Shown: in pieces, positions 21,242-35,400 of the stretch
Numbering within the stretch: the first letter of the stretch is position 1
How the letters are laid out: each line of letters starts with the position of its first letter
Origin: Anaeramoeba ignava
Taxonomy: Eukaryota; Metamonada; Anaeramoebidae
Assembly (NCBI GenBank): GCA_028826165.1
Contig: JAPDFW010000142.1
Location: 55,125 to 119,124 of the forward strand
DNA: 64,000 nt
Direction: 5' to 3'
The notes under the pieces: model-generated
What the model saw: only the letters and a program-made list of their open reading frames with translations
The model's database searches: none
Told to the model about the DNA's origin: nothing
Program-made: the position numbers and the translations under genes

Positions 21242-24200
21242 ATGAACAAAATAGCAAGAATTTCTTTTTTCCTATTCTTGTTTTCTTTTGTATTCAATTC
21301 AACAAAACGTTTATATATTGATGCAGTTAATGGAACGATGAGTTACTTTCGGAGTTGTACTCGTGAATCATATCCATGCAAAACTTTGGGAAGAGTTGTC
21401 GAAAAAGCTGGATCTTCTGATATGAATATTTCTGCTGCTCCTGGTATTTATTATTTAAGTGAACCAATAACCATTGATGATAATCAAGATTTTTATTTAT
21501 TTTCCAATGATGGTTATCAAGAAACTATTATTGATGGTGGAAATAATGGTGTCTGTTTCGATTTTAGTTTAAATTCAAATTCTTTTTATGTTGAAGGATT
21601 TACTTTTAGGAATTGTCAAGATAATCAAAAAGGTGAATTAAATTAAATTAAATTAATAAAACAATTAACCATTCAAAATTGACTATTCGAATTTTCAATT
21701 CCAAATTTCAATTCCAAATCCAAATTAAAATCAAAATTAAAAATCAAAATTAAAATTAAAATTAAAATTAAAATCAAAATTAAAATTAAAATTAAAATTA
21801 AAATTAAAATTAAAATTAAAATCAAAATTAAAATTAAAATTAAAAATTAAAAATCAAAAATAAATAGCTGGAGCAATACAATTAACTTGTTATGGACAAA
21901 TGTCACCAATTATTAAAAATTGTTTATTTCAAAATAATAGTGGAGGACATGGAGGAGCAATTTACAACTCAGGATGTAACTTAATTCTTCAATCAAGTAA
22001 TGTTTCTGATAATATAGCTAATTATGAAGGAGGAGGATTTTATTGTGATTTACCAAATACAGCATCATCACAAGCAATTATAACATTTGATAATGCAAGA
22101 ATAGTTTCTAATTCAGCTGGAAATGGATCAGAAAATATTTATAATGCTTACAAAATTTTTTCAAATGGAGGATCAGGATTAGCTTGTAATTATTCACAAG
22201 GTTATCTTGGAAATTGTACAGATTGTGAAGGTGGTGGTACTTGTTATCCTTCTGGAACTTGTATTTGTCTACCTGGATCTTATAAACCTTCTCTTAGTGA
22301 TATTTCTTGTCCTTCTTGTGTTCCTGGTACTTTTAGTAATATTACAAATCTTCAAAGTTGTTATTCTTGTTCTCCTAATACTTATAATCCTTATTATTCA
22401 TCAACTGAATGTATTGATTGTCCTATTAATACAACTTCTAGTTCTGGTAAATTAAATTAAATATTAAAATAAATATTAAAATAATTATTCAATTAAATAT
22501 TAAATTAAATAATAAATTAATATTAAATTAAATATTAAAATAAATATTAAATTAAATATTAAATTAAATAATAAAATAAATATTAAAATTAATATTAAAA
22601 TAAATATTAAAATAAATATTAAAATTAAATATTAAAATAAATATTAAAATAAATATTAAAATAAATATTAAAATAAATATTAAAATAAATATTAAAATAA
22701 ATATTAAAATAAATATTAAAATAAATATTAAAATAAATATTAAAATAAATATTAAAAAATAAATATAAATATTAAATTAAATAAATATTAAAATAATAAA
22801 TATTAAAATAAATATTAAAATAAATATTAAAATAAATATTATTAAAAATAAATAAATATTAAAATAAATATTAAAATAAATATTAAAATTAAATATTAAA
22901 ATAAATATTAAAATAAATATTAAAATAAATATTAAAATAAATATTAAATAAATAAATTAAATAAAATAAATATTAAAATAAATATTAAAAATAAATATTA
23001 AATTAAATAAATATTAAAATAAATAAATATTAAATTAAATAAATAAAATATTGAAATATTAAAATAAATATTAAAATAAATATTAAAATTAAAATTAAAA
23101 TTAAATATTAAATTAAATATTAAATTAAATAATAAATTAATATTAAATTAAATATTAAAATAAATATTAAAATAAATATTCAATTAAATATTAAAATAAA
23201 TATATAAATAAATATTAAAATAAATATTCAAATAAATATTAAATTAAATATTAAAATAAATATTAAAATAAATATTAAAGGAAGTTATCAATGTACTCCT
23301 CCTCAAGTAAACAATTTCCAATCTTCATACATTGGTCCAACTAATTTCACAGTTACATGGCAACCTCCTTCTCAATTTGAAGTTAATTCATATAACTTCT
23401 CTTATGCAGTAAATGGAACAGATAATTGGATATCAACAATATTATTAGGAAATCAAACAAATTTTACAGTTAATGAAATAAAATCAGGAACATATAAGAT
23501 AAGAATACAAGGAATAAACAATCAAGGTTCAGGAGTAATAAACGAAATCTTACTAACAACACTCCCACCAGTTGCACCAGATCCTCCATATTTTTCGATA
23601 AATTCTAGTCAAAAAACATCAACAACATGGGGAATTTATTGGATATATCCTTATGATGGAGGAGCAGAAATTGTTGAATATGAAATCATTTATTGGAGAA
23701 ATGATTCACAAAACTCATCAGTGAATGTAACAGGAAATTCAACAAGTTATTTAGCAACAGGTCTTCTTTCAGGAGAATATTATGTAATTGGTAGAAGTAT
23801 CACAGAAAACAACACAAGTTCATATTCTTCACCACTTCTAATCTTTACATCTCAATTCACTTTTCCATCACCAGTTCTCAACTTAGAAAAAAATGGATCA
23901 ACTTGTGATAGTATTCTTTTTAATTGGACTGAACCATTATCAAACGGAGGACAATTAATATCATTATATAACATCAAAATAGTTGGATTAGTCACACAAG
24001 AATTCAATGTGAGCAATTCCACTTTTCAAGCCAATGCTAGTAATCTACTCTCAGGATCTTATAATGTGAGTATTAGAGCATACAATGGTTATTATAATTC
24101 TTATACTTGGAAAACAATGGAAACTTCATCAGCAGAACCACCTGGAGTAATCACAAGTGTGAATTTAACTGAAAATACATCCACATCATTGAATATTGAA

Positions 24201-27200
24201 TGGGAAGAACCTTCGAATAATGGAGCTTTGATTAATTATTACACTGTTTATGTTTGTGTAGAAGGATGCACTGATTGGACAGATTTGATAACAACAACAA
24301 CTTCAATCAATATAACAAATCTCGAGAGTGGAACATACGATATCAGAATATCAGCAGCAAATAGCCAAGGATCAGGAGAAGTATCACAAAATTTCACATT
24401 GAATACTCAACCAGCTCAAGTTCCTTTTCCAATAACAGATCTTTATAAACAAAGTGGAGATTCAACTTGGATTAATTTGATGTGGTCAGAACCAGAATCA
24501 GATGGAGGAATGCCAATTATTGCTTATGAAATCTCATACAGACAAATCAATGATTCTCAATATTATAACGAAACTAGTTATGTTACTCAATACAATTTAT
24601 CTGTTGCAACTGATACTTATTTGATTAAAGTTAGATCAAATAATTCTATTGGATACTCAAATTACAGCAACGAAATTAATGCTTCAACAACACAAACAGG
24701 TGTTCCTGGACAAGTAACAAATGTTTTTGCAAGTGATATCACATCAACAAGTTTTAATTTGACTTGGGATGCTGCAGATCCAAATGGAGATCCGATTCAA
24801 ACTTATATCATTTATTATCAATTTGATTCACAAAATTATTCTATCACACCAAATAATGATTCAACAACTTATTGGATGCATGATATTTTATCTGGAGCAT
24901 ATTCCATTCAGATCGCAGCTCAAAACATATATGGAACAGGATTGAGAAGTGATTTGTTAGATGTTCAAACACTGAATGCAACAACACCACTTCAAGTTCA
25001 GTCACTCACAGCAACTCAAAGCTCATCAATGCTTTCTGAATTATATGTGACTTGGCAACCACCTTTAGATAATGGAGGAAGCAGAATTACAGGATATTCA
25101 ATTTATTATGAATCAGAATCATATACAATAAATGATTCAGTATTAATTGGAAATTACACTGAATACACATTTAATAATGTTTTTGTCTCAAATTATATCG
25201 TTAACGTGACAGCTCAAAATGGAGTTGGACTTGGAGAAGTTGCAACAACACTTTGTATAACTGAAGCTACAGCACAAGTTCCATCTCAAGTTTTTTCACT
25301 TAAAAGAGATGATTATTCTCCATCAAGTATCACAATAGGTTGGCTTCCTCCTTTATACAATGGCGCACCTCTTTTGAACTATTATATCTCAGCAGAAAAA
25401 TTATATGATCTTATAGATAATTACAATTTGGAAGCTCAAAATGGTTATGGAAATATGATATACAATTACACTTTTCCAGCTCCAGATAATGATGATAGAG
25501 TTACATTTGTATGTGATGGATTATTTTCGGGAACATATGCTATTACTGTTTGGTCAGATAATTCTGTAGGAGAATCAGAAACATCACAAATTAGTACATC
25601 CACATTAAGTCCACAAGCACCAGCAAATGTTGAAGTTTTGAATGCGACTTCAGATTCACCAACTGAATTCGAACTTGAATGGGAACAACCTGATGCAGGA
25701 GGTTCTCCTATTATTGCTTATATGGTTAAATACATCTATAACGAAACAGGAGCAATAGGTTATGTTAATACTTCAAACAATGATACAACATTTAATGTTA
25801 CTGGATTGCTTTCAGGTTATTATTATGTAAGTATGAAGGCTTATAATAATATCGGCTCAAGTTCTGATTGGGGAATAGAAGTTGGAGTTGAAACATTATC
25901 TTCAATACTTCCAACAGAAGTTGTTAATTTAACAGGAACACCAAATCGAAATGAATTGATTATTGAATGGATTGAACCTGAATCAAATGGAGGAGCAGAA
26001 ATTGATTATTATAGAATTTCTTGGAATAACACAACATCATCAACATCATCAAAAATCCAAAAAATCCAAAAACAAGACATTTTAAAAAATTTAAAAACAA
26101 AAAATGAAAGAAAACAAGAAATCACAAATCTTCATCTACAAGATACTTCCACAAACATAACAAACACAACTTCTTTCACAATTACAGATCTTTTATACAC
26201 AACTGAATACAATGTTTATGTTGAACCACACAATGAAATAGGTTATGGAAATTCTGTTTCAATTTCTTTAACAACAGATTCACCAAATCCAAAAATAATT
26301 AGCAACATTTGGGCAGGAGAAATAACAAACACATCACTCAATATTGCATGGGAGCCAGAAGATACAGGAGAAGTTATTTACACACTTCTTTTGAATGAAA
26401 CCATTTCTTTTTCAGGAATCATGTCACCAGGTAAAAGAATTGATAACTTAGTGCCATATACAGATCAAACAATTCAAATCCAATCACAAATTGGTGAGTA
26501 TCAAAGTAACTTCAGCAATTCAGAAACTTTCAAAACATTAGCATCAATCCCATCACAAGTAACAGGATTGAAAGAGAAATCAACAAGCGATACTACATTA
26601 ACAATTCAATGGGATGCAGCAAATCCATATGGATCACCAATAAAATACTATATCATAGACAAGCAATCAAGCAAAGATTCAGGTCAAGAATTATCTTTTA
26701 CCACAGACATGACACTTGGTGATCTTTCAGCTTCAACAGAATACACAATCAAAATTTGTGCTATGAATGATATTGGAACAGGTTCTTGGAGTGAATCGAA
26801 AACAATCAAGACAAAATCAAGTAATAAAGTTGCATTGGGAGTTGGATTAGGAGTTTCTCTTGGAACTGTTGCCATTGTTGTTATTCTTGTTGTTGTTTAC
26901 AGGAAAAGAAAATTCAAAGTGAAACTTCCTCCTCCTCCTGATTTCACTCCTTATATGTTTGGAGATATTTACGATGCTGAATTCTCAAAAAAACAAAAAA
27001 AACAAATTTTCGAAATGGAAGAACTTCGCAAATTGATTATTCATCCTGACAAAAAAGTCATAAAATCTCTATTCAGTGTTATTCGTCCAGCTGATGCTGA
27101 TTCTCTTTGTCGAGCATTGATTTATCTTCTTGAAAGTGAATCACAAAACTTGGCACTTGAACTTATCAAAGAAATAATTGTTCAAGAAGTTGACTCGATA

Positions 27201-28124
27201 ACAGATCCAGGAACACTTTTCAGAAGTAATAGTTTTGCAAGTAAACTTCTTGCAATTTACTCTAAACTTTATGGACTTCCTTATCTTTACAAAACAATTG
27301 GAATTGAAATTTATCAAATTTGTGAAGAATTGACAAATCCAGTTGAAGTAAGTGAAGTCAAGTTGTTACAATCAAACAACAATAACAATAACAATAAGAA
27401 TCCTGAAGATAGTGATGATTCAACTGATAGAGAAATCAATTCAGTTGATGTCAACAGATGGAGATTACTTCTTTCAGCTCAAAAAGTTCTTTATCGAATA
27501 TCCAAGTCGTTGAAGTTTGTTCCTATTGAATTTAGAGAAGTTAGTCGATTACTCCAGAAAGGTGTAACTGAGAAGTTTCCAGAATCAAAAGACATTTCAG
27601 TTGGATCTTTCTTTTTCCTTCGATTTGTTTGTCCTGCTGTTACTGCACCTGAATCATATGGACTTGTGAGAAAAAAACCATCTGATAATGCAAGAAGACA
27701 TTTAGTTCTTATTGCAAAAACTCTACAGAATGTAGCTAATGGAAGTAATTTTAGAGAAGCTGGATTTGAAGATCTTTCAGTTTTTATTAGTACAAACAAA
27801 CAAAAAGCATATGATGTAAGGAAATTATTTACAATAAAAATAATATTTTTAATTATGATTTTAATATTTATTATAATTTTTATTTAGTTTTTTGACCTTC
27901 TTGCTTCACCTATTAATCGAGAAGATGATGATGAATTGAAACAAATTAAATATCCTCAAAATGTTGTTTTAAGTTCACTTGCAATTATTCATAGATATAT
28001 CTCTTTTAATAAAGACAGACTTTTTGAATATTTGGAAGAAAATGATAAAGAATTAAAAACCAAATTAGAACCAATGATTGAAAAAATTGGAGAACCTATT
28101 CGAAGAGAATTTACCAAAATTTAA
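21242..28124 (+). CDS. Receptor-like transmembrane RasGAP with FN3 ectodomain
   Basis: Four exons: 21242-21632, 21868-22446, 23281-27815 and 27888-28124, about 1,913 residues in frame. After a signal peptide (MNKIARISFFLFLFSFVFNS) comes a right-handed beta-helix-like region with PCKTLGRVVEKAG, IIDGGNNG and GGHGGAIYNS motifs (about 25-235), then a Cys-rich EGF/GCC2-like segment (about 245-325). About 12 fibronectin type III domains follow (about 330-1490), a single membrane helix near residue 1510 (VALGVGLGVSLGTVAIVVIL) and a basic stop-transfer. The cytoplasmic part is a RasGAP domain: arginine-finger motif GTLFRSNS, then FLRFVCPAVTAPESYG, then the final exon (FFDLLASPINRE). RasGAPs switch off Ras by speeding GTP hydrolysis. 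So a surface sensor may directly control Ras. Introns are 235, 834 and 72 nt; the long ones are minisatellite. The ligand is unknown. Confidence 0.9.
22447..23280. repeat. 12-bp AT minisatellite in receptor intron 2
   Basis: Imperfect units of TAAATATTAAAA type fill the whole 834-nt intron between the Cys-rich segment and the first FN3 domain. No coding frame is present. Intron 1 (21633-21867) likewise holds an AAAATT-type repeat. Confidence 0.88.
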
Positions 28125-28130
28125 TTCAAA

Positions 28131-28330
28131 TCAAAAATTTAATTCCAATTTTAATTCCAATTTTAATTTCAAATTTAATTCCAATTTTAATTTTAATTCC
28201 AATTTTAATTCCAATTTCAATTCCAATTTTAATTTTAATTCCAATTTTAATTTAAATTTTAATTTAAATTCCAATTCCAATTTTAATTCAAATTCCAATT
28301 CAATTCAATTCAAAATTCAATTTAAAATTT
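28131..28330. repeat. AATTCCAATTTT repeat after the receptor gene
   Basis: A short run of 6- and 12-bp units (AATTCC, AATTTT) lies directly 3' of the receptor stop. No coding meaning is seen. The space up to CFAP410 is convergent, so it holds both transcript ends. Confidence 0.7.
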
Positions 28331-28412
28331 TCTCATTTGTTTTGTTTTTTTCTTTTGATTTTTGAAATCAATTCAAATAAAAACACAAAATTGAATTTAA
28401 TTTTTTAATTTT

Positions 28413-29127
28413 TCATTTATTTCTTTTTTTGATTATTTTTAAAGAATTTTCATCTAAATTTTCAATTAATAAAAGAATTGCTTGAAGAATATTTTGATTT
28501 GAATTTTGATTTTGATTTTGAATTTTGATTTAGATTTTGATTTTGATTTTGATTTTGATTTGAAAAATATTTAAAAGCTTCTATTCTTTCTTCTTCAGAA
28601 ATTTTTTGATCATCTAAATGAGTAATTTGAGGAAGTGAATATATAATAATTTTCCTAATTTTTTCATTTTAATTTTCATTTTAATTTTAATTTTGATTTT
28701 GATTTTAATTTTAATTTTGATTTTGGAATGTTTTTTTTACCGATAATTTTCATTAAAAAAACAAGGATTTTCTGATAACCATAAAATTTTTAAATTTTCA
28801 AGTTTAGATAAATATTTAATTTCATTTAAATCTTTTATTAAATTTTTCCTAATAAATAATTCTTCAAGTTTATCACAATATTGAAAATCTTTTAATGAAG
28901 TAATTTTATTTACACTTAAACTTAAAACTTTGATATTTTTTAATTTTTTAATTATTGAAATCTTTTTATTTTTTTTTTAAAATTAATTTCCTTTTTCCAT
29001 TTTTATATTTTATATTTTTTTTATTTACATCTTCTAAATCATTTCCCCATAAATCTAAATTAAAAATTTCTTCAAAAGTTTTACAATTTGGATTTTTATT
29101 AAAAATTATTTTGGAAGTTAAAACCAT
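28413..29127 (-). CDS. CFAP410: CFAP410 (C21orf2)-like leucine-rich protein, C-terminal frame broken
   Basis: Three exons: 29127-29029, 28961-28741 and 28654 onward, with introns of 67 and 86 nt. The start MVLTSKIIF, the LRR block (KVLSLSVNKITSL, LEELFIRKNLIKDL), the cap LKILWLSENPC and the LRRCT-like stretch IIYSLPQITHLDDQKIS match CFAP410, a ciliary basal-body and NEK1-partner protein. The C-terminal helical domain (NILQAILLLIENLDENSL) is present but one base out of frame: in the Gln-Asn repeat near 28500-28530 a T is added, so the main frame ends at 28462 without it. Otherwise the C-terminus would end at 28413. A length change in the repeat or a read error are both possible. A cilium-linked gene suggests the organism or its ancestors have basal bodies. 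Confidence 0.8.
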
Positions 29128-29164
29128 TAATAATAAAATAAAATTTAATTTAATAAGAAAAAAA

Positions 29165-29430
29165 TGATTTCCAAAAAATTTTTAATTTTAATTTTAATTT
29201 TAATTTTAATTTTAATTTTAATTTTTAATTTTATAAATGAATTTTAATTTTAATTATAATTTTATAAATGAATTTTAATTTTAATTAGAATTTTAATTTT
29301 AATTTTAATTTTAATTTTAATTTTAATTTTGATTTTGATTTTAATTTTAATTTGAATTTTAATTTTAATTATAATTTTATAAATGAATTTTAATTTTAAT
29401 TTTAATTTTAATTTTAATTTTAATAATTTT
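29165..29430. repeat. AT minisatellite between CFAP410 and the RasGAP gene
   Basis: Repeats of AATTTT and the 22-bp type TTTTATAAATGAATTTTAAT. It fills most of the 312-bp gap upstream of CFAP410, which also holds the 3' end of the RasGAP gene. Confidence 0.75.
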
Positions 29431-29439
29431 GAATTTAAA

Positions 29440-32400
29440 TCATTTATCCATATTTCTTGAATTCAAAATAGATTCAATCCATTGCTCCATTGATTTTCCA
29501 TCAGTTACAAAAGCATTTTGAATTTTATTTTCACCAGTATAAACAAGAATAACATTTTTTCTTTTAAATAAAAGAGAATCAGCTTTTTCTGCTTTAATAT
29601 TATGATTTAAAGAAAGAACAAAAATTGGTTTATCTGAAGCAGAAATGGGTTGATGCTTAAACAAAGCAAAATAATTTCCTTTAATCATTAAATAACGCTT
29701 TTTAAAAGCTTTACTTTCAGATGAAAATAAAACCCAACCTTCTTGAACTGTTGGTTTTGTCCAATTTTCACTCCATTCTTTTAATAATTCATTTCTTGTT
29801 TTTATTTTTGTATTTGATTTGATTTGATTTTGTTCTATTGGTTGTATTTTTTTCTCATTTTCTTTTTCATTGATATTTTCCTTTCCAAAAAATTCATTGG
29901 TATTTAAATTGCTTTGATTTGATTTTAAATTTTCAAATTCGAAATTTTGTTCTGATTCTGTTTTTCCCAAAAAAGTTTGAGTTTTTTGATATTCTGTTAA
30001 TTCAGCTTTTAAGTGTTCGAAAGCTTTATTAACCAAAAATAAATCTTTTGACAAATCTTCCAATTTTGGTTCTAATTGTTGAATTTTTTGCAGTCCTGTT
30101 TTTGGGAAAAATTCTATATTGACTCGGTAAAATCCTTGAATAAAAGTTGTCATCTCATTAATAAATCCAGGATAATCAATTGATTCCTTTATGATTTGTT
30201 TTAATGAAGTAAAAATATGACAAGCTTGAATTGGATCATTTTCTTTTGGTGGATTTAAAATGAATTTTGGGATTTTTAACTTTTCTAAATCGATTGAAGA
30301 ATCATCCTTTTATATTTTTTTTAAATAATTTTTTTAAATTAAATTTTGAAATTAAATTGAATTAAATATTGAAATTAAATTGAAATGAATATTGAAATAA
30401 ATATTGAAATTTAAAATTGAAATGAATATTGAAATTTAAAATTGAAATGAATATTGAAATTTAAAATTGAAATGAATATTGAAATTAAATTGTTTTGAAA
30501 TTAAATTGTTTTGAAATTAAATTGAAATGAATATTGAAATGAATATTGAAATAAATATTGAAATTTAAAATTGAAATAAATATTGAAATTTAAAATTGAA
30601 ATGAATATTGAAATTAAAAATTGAAATTAAATTGAAATTAATATTGAAATGAATTGTTTTGAAATTGAATTAAAATTAAATTTTGAAATTAAATTAAAAT
30701 GAATATTGAAATTAATTGAAGAATCATCCTTTTATATTTTTTTTAAATAATTTTTTAAATGAATATTGAAATTTTGAAATGCTTTTATATCTCTTTCTTT
30801 TAATACAGATATTTCATTCACAAATCGAGATCTAGCTAAAAAATTCCCAATAATATCTTCATTAATTGGTTGCATATGAATTCTATTCGTCCCAAAAGTA
30901 ATTCCATTCGATAAAGCTTGAATAATTGTTGATAATAATAAAAGACCACGTTGAGCTTTTGCAGGAAATTCTCCTGAAAATTAAAATAAAATTAAAATTA
31001 AATTTCCAACAAATTCTTCAAAAAAGAAATAATGATTTTATAATTAAATAAAATTAATCTACCATCTTTTAATTTAAATGTTTTTGGCGAAACCATTGCT
31101 GGACAAATAAACCTTAAAAATATAAATCCTCCAACTGCAGATATAACATTATCAGGAAATCTACACATGACTTCCCTTTTCAAACAACCTGAAATTACCC
31201 GAAAACCATCGGGAACATGTTCTGTTGAATTAAATATTGCTTGCAGAAATTTATCCAAAAAATTTTTCACATTCTGAATATTATCTTGAATTTTTTCACC
31301 CTTTTCAAGTTGAAAAGGATCCATTTCAAATGATAATTTTGAATCAATTAATTCTTGTGTTACAGAAAAAAGAGCTTTCCCTAAATAATCATTTCCATAT
31401 AAAACAGCATATTTTGTCATTAATTTGGTTGATATATTATTCGAGCGAAATAGAGATCCTGCTGTTTGTGTTCTTAAAACTTCATAAATAATTGTGAATT
31501 TGATAAAAGGAAGTATGATTCCAAGTTGTTCCAACAAATTAAATAACGCATTTGAAACTGCTTCTAGTGATTCTCTGCAATTATTTGGATCAATTGCTGC
31601 TGACAAATATCGAATATATTCTTCACTTAAATATTCTCCTAAAATTGCATTTCCTTTTTCACAAGATTCCAAAAATTCGTTATTTTGTTCTTTCTGGAAT
31701 TTTTCAATTGATTCTTGAGTTAATTTCTTTGATTCTTCAGAAATTAGATTATCAACAATCATTTTTAGTGTTGGTCCTAATGAAATTTTGAGTGATTTTT
31801 CAATGATTGATTTTACTTGCTTGATTTTTTTTTCCAAAAACAAAATTAATTATAATTTTTTTTTTTGATAAATATAATAAAAAAATCATTTACAGATTCC
31901 TTTGCAGAAAAATTGATAATTTTTAAAACTTGATTAATTTCATCTTCAATTTTTTTGAAATCTAAATATCCAAATAGATATAGTTCAAGTATTTGAAATA
32001 TTCCATATTTAATTGTTTCTATTTTGAGATCTAAAAATAAATCAATCAAAAAAAAAAAAGAAAAAAAGAATTAAATGTATATTTTTTCTTTATCATCATC
32101 TTAAATGTTACCATCAGCTCCAATTTCTTCAAATTTAGGTTGAATAATTTCTTCAAATAGTAAATTATTTAAATTTTGTTTGAATATTTTTGAAAATAGA
32201 TAATAATGAAATAAAGATTCAACTGCAAAATATTGTTCACTTCTTGTATCCACAAAAATTCCCAATTCAATAAGAAGATTTTTCAATGAATTTAGAGTAA
32301 AAATTATACTAAGATTATCCGTCATTTTAAAAATTATTTCTTTGATAGATTTCACTTTCTCTTGACTAATATTTCTTGGGCTGTGTGAGTCAAGAATAGT

Positions 32401-35400
32401 AACTACTCCACCCAATAAAATTTCTTCAGATATTTTTTCAATAAAATCCTGATTTTTTTTAATTTAAATTTATTTTTTAATTTATTTTTTTTATCTTGCA
32501 TTTCCTTTTCTTAAAATATTTACAAGTTTTTGAGAATTAATAGATTTAATTTGCTGAATAATTCTTAAAATTGAATCAAGCCCTTTATCTGTAATTGGAT
32601 ATGATTGTGAAATATTTTCCAAGATGTTGTTCAATTTGGTTTTTAATTGCCCATATCTTGAAATGACATTTTCAGTTAAATTTGAAAAAGTAAGAAGTGA
32701 AATTTGTTCCACTTTTTTTTGAGGTTTTAATTTTCTTGAATCCACTTTTTTTCTCAAGTTTTTTTGAAGGATTTCTGTAACTGAATCAAAGTGGTCAACT
32801 TTTGTATTGATAATTCCATTCACTTCTTGAACTAAATTTGGAATTTCGTCTCCAAATTTTTTTTCCTGCTCAAATTGTTGGCTGATATAATCTGGAATTT
32901 GTATTTTGGGTTGGTTTGCATCGAAAGTTTTTTGTGGATATTTTACAACATTTTCTGTTGATGTTCGAATTCTTTCTGGAATTTGAAAATTTTCATCATT
33001 AAAATCACTTGAAATATCAGAATCATTAAAGTCATTAAAATTATCAAAATCATCCAAATTATCCAAATTATCCAAATTATCCAAATTATCCAAATTATCA
33101 AAATTATTATTATTATTATTGTTGATAAAGAATCTCGTATTTTCAACACTTTCTTGTGAATTTTCCCTAGTTGATAAATAATTTTCAGATTGAAATGGAT
33201 TTTGAAAATTTTGTGAATCTTGATAAGGAAAATTTGTGTTGTAATAATTTTTAAAATAATCATGTTTGCTATTTGGTCGATATTGTGTAAAACTTCTCAC
33301 TGGTTCATGTGGAAATTTTTGAAATGGAGTATTTTCATTTGATTTTTTTAATGTAAATGTATCTGAAAATTCTCTTGGAAAATCATTATCTGAGAATAAA
33401 TTTCTTTTAGACTTAGAAACAAATAAATGTTCAAAGATGATAATTTTTTTATTATGAATTAATTATTTTTATTTTTATTTTTCTTTTTCTTTTACAGGAA
33501 TATAAACAGAAGATATTTGTTTTCTTGAGTTTCTTGGACTTTTTAAATCTAATGATGAAGTTAAAGTTGATTCTTTAAAATTTGGTTTCCAAACAAATAA
33601 ATAAGCAAGAAATTTTTGGATTTCAATTGAATTTCCCTTTTAAATGAATAATGATTTTTTTAGGTTATTATTGATTTAAATTTTTTGATTGATTTTTCAA
33701 ATAAAACTACTTCAGCAATATCCACAGGTTTACAAAAATATGAATTAAAAGTTGTTTTTTTGAATAAATCTAAGAATATTTTTGCTCTTTTTAATAAATC
33801 TTTTTCTTCTAAGCAACGAGAAAAATCAGTTGTTGGAGTTAATTCTTTTGCAATTTTACACAATATTTGGCAATTCTGTTTTTAAATTTTTGAATAAATT
33901 TTTTAAATATTTAAATTTTTAAATAAATTTTTAAATTTCTTTTTAAATTTCTTTTTAAATTTCTTTTTAAATTTCTTTTTAAATTTCTTTTTAAATTTCT
34001 TTTTAAATTTCTTTTTAAATTTCTTTTTAAATTTCTTTTTAAATTTCTTTTTAAATTTGATTATAAATATAATTATAAATTTAATTATAAATATAATTTA
34101 TAAATATAATTTTAAATATAATTTTAAATATAATTATAAATTTAATTATAAATTTAATTATAAATTTAATTATAAATTTAATTATAAATTTAATTATAAA
34201 TTTAATTATAAATTTAATTATAAATTTAATTATAAATTTAATTATAAATTTAATTATAAATATAATTATAAATTTAATTATAAATTTAATTATAAATTTA
34301 ATTATGAATTTAATTATAAATATAATTATAAATATAAATTTAATTATAAATTTTAAATATAAAATAAAATATAAATTTAATTATAAATTTAATTATAAAT
34401 ATAATTATAAATTTAATTATAAATTTAATTATAAATTTAATTATAAATATAATTATAAATTTAATTATAAATTTAATTATAAATTTAATTATAAATTTAA
34501 TTATAAATTTAATTATAAATTTAATTATAAATTTAATTATAAATATAATTATAAATTTAATTATAAATTTAATTATAAATTTAATTATAAATTTAATTAT
34601 AAATTTAATTATAAATTTAATTATAAATTTCTTTTTAAATTTCTTTTAAATTTCTTTTAAATTTCTTTTTAAATTTAAATTTTTTTAAATTTCTTTTTAA
34701 ATTTAATTATAAATTTAATTAAATTTAATTATAAATTTAATTATAAATATAATTATAAATTTCTTTTTAAATTTCTTTTTAAATTTCTTTTTAAAATTTT
34801 TTAAATATAATTTTTTAAATTTCTTTTATAAATTTAAATTAATATAAATTTGATTATAAATTTATAATTATAAATTTAATTATAAATTTCTTGTTAAATT
34901 TAATTATAAATTTAATTATAAATTTAATTATAAATTTAATTATAAATTTAATTATAAATATAATTATAAATTTAAATATAAATATAATTATAAATATAAT
35001 TATAAATTTAATTATAAATATAATTATAAATATAATTATAAATTTAATTATAAATTTGATTATAAATATAATTATAAATTTAATTATAAATTTGATTATA
35101 AATATAATTATAAATATAATTATAAATTTCTTGTTAAATTTCTTTTTAAATTATAATTATAAATTTAATTATAAATTTAATTATAAATTTAATTATAAAT
35201 TTAATTATAAATATAATTATAAATATAATTATAAATTTAATTATAAATTTAATTATAAATATAATTATAAATTTGATTATAAATTTGATTATAAATTTAA
35301 TTATAAATTTAATTATAAATTTAATTATAAATTTTATTATAAATTTAATTATAAATTTTATTATAAATTTAATTATAAATTTAATTATAAATTTAATTAT

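Noticed and set aside
22207-22455. Hydrophobic Val/Leu/Ile open frame overlapping the Cys-rich part of the receptor
   Set aside because: Out-of-frame reading of Cys/Gly/Thr codons; the in-frame reading has the expected cysteine spacing.
26684-27799. Minus-strand open frames opposite the receptor RasGAP gene
   Set aside because: They are antisense to FN3, membrane and RasGAP coding sequence and show no domain of their own.
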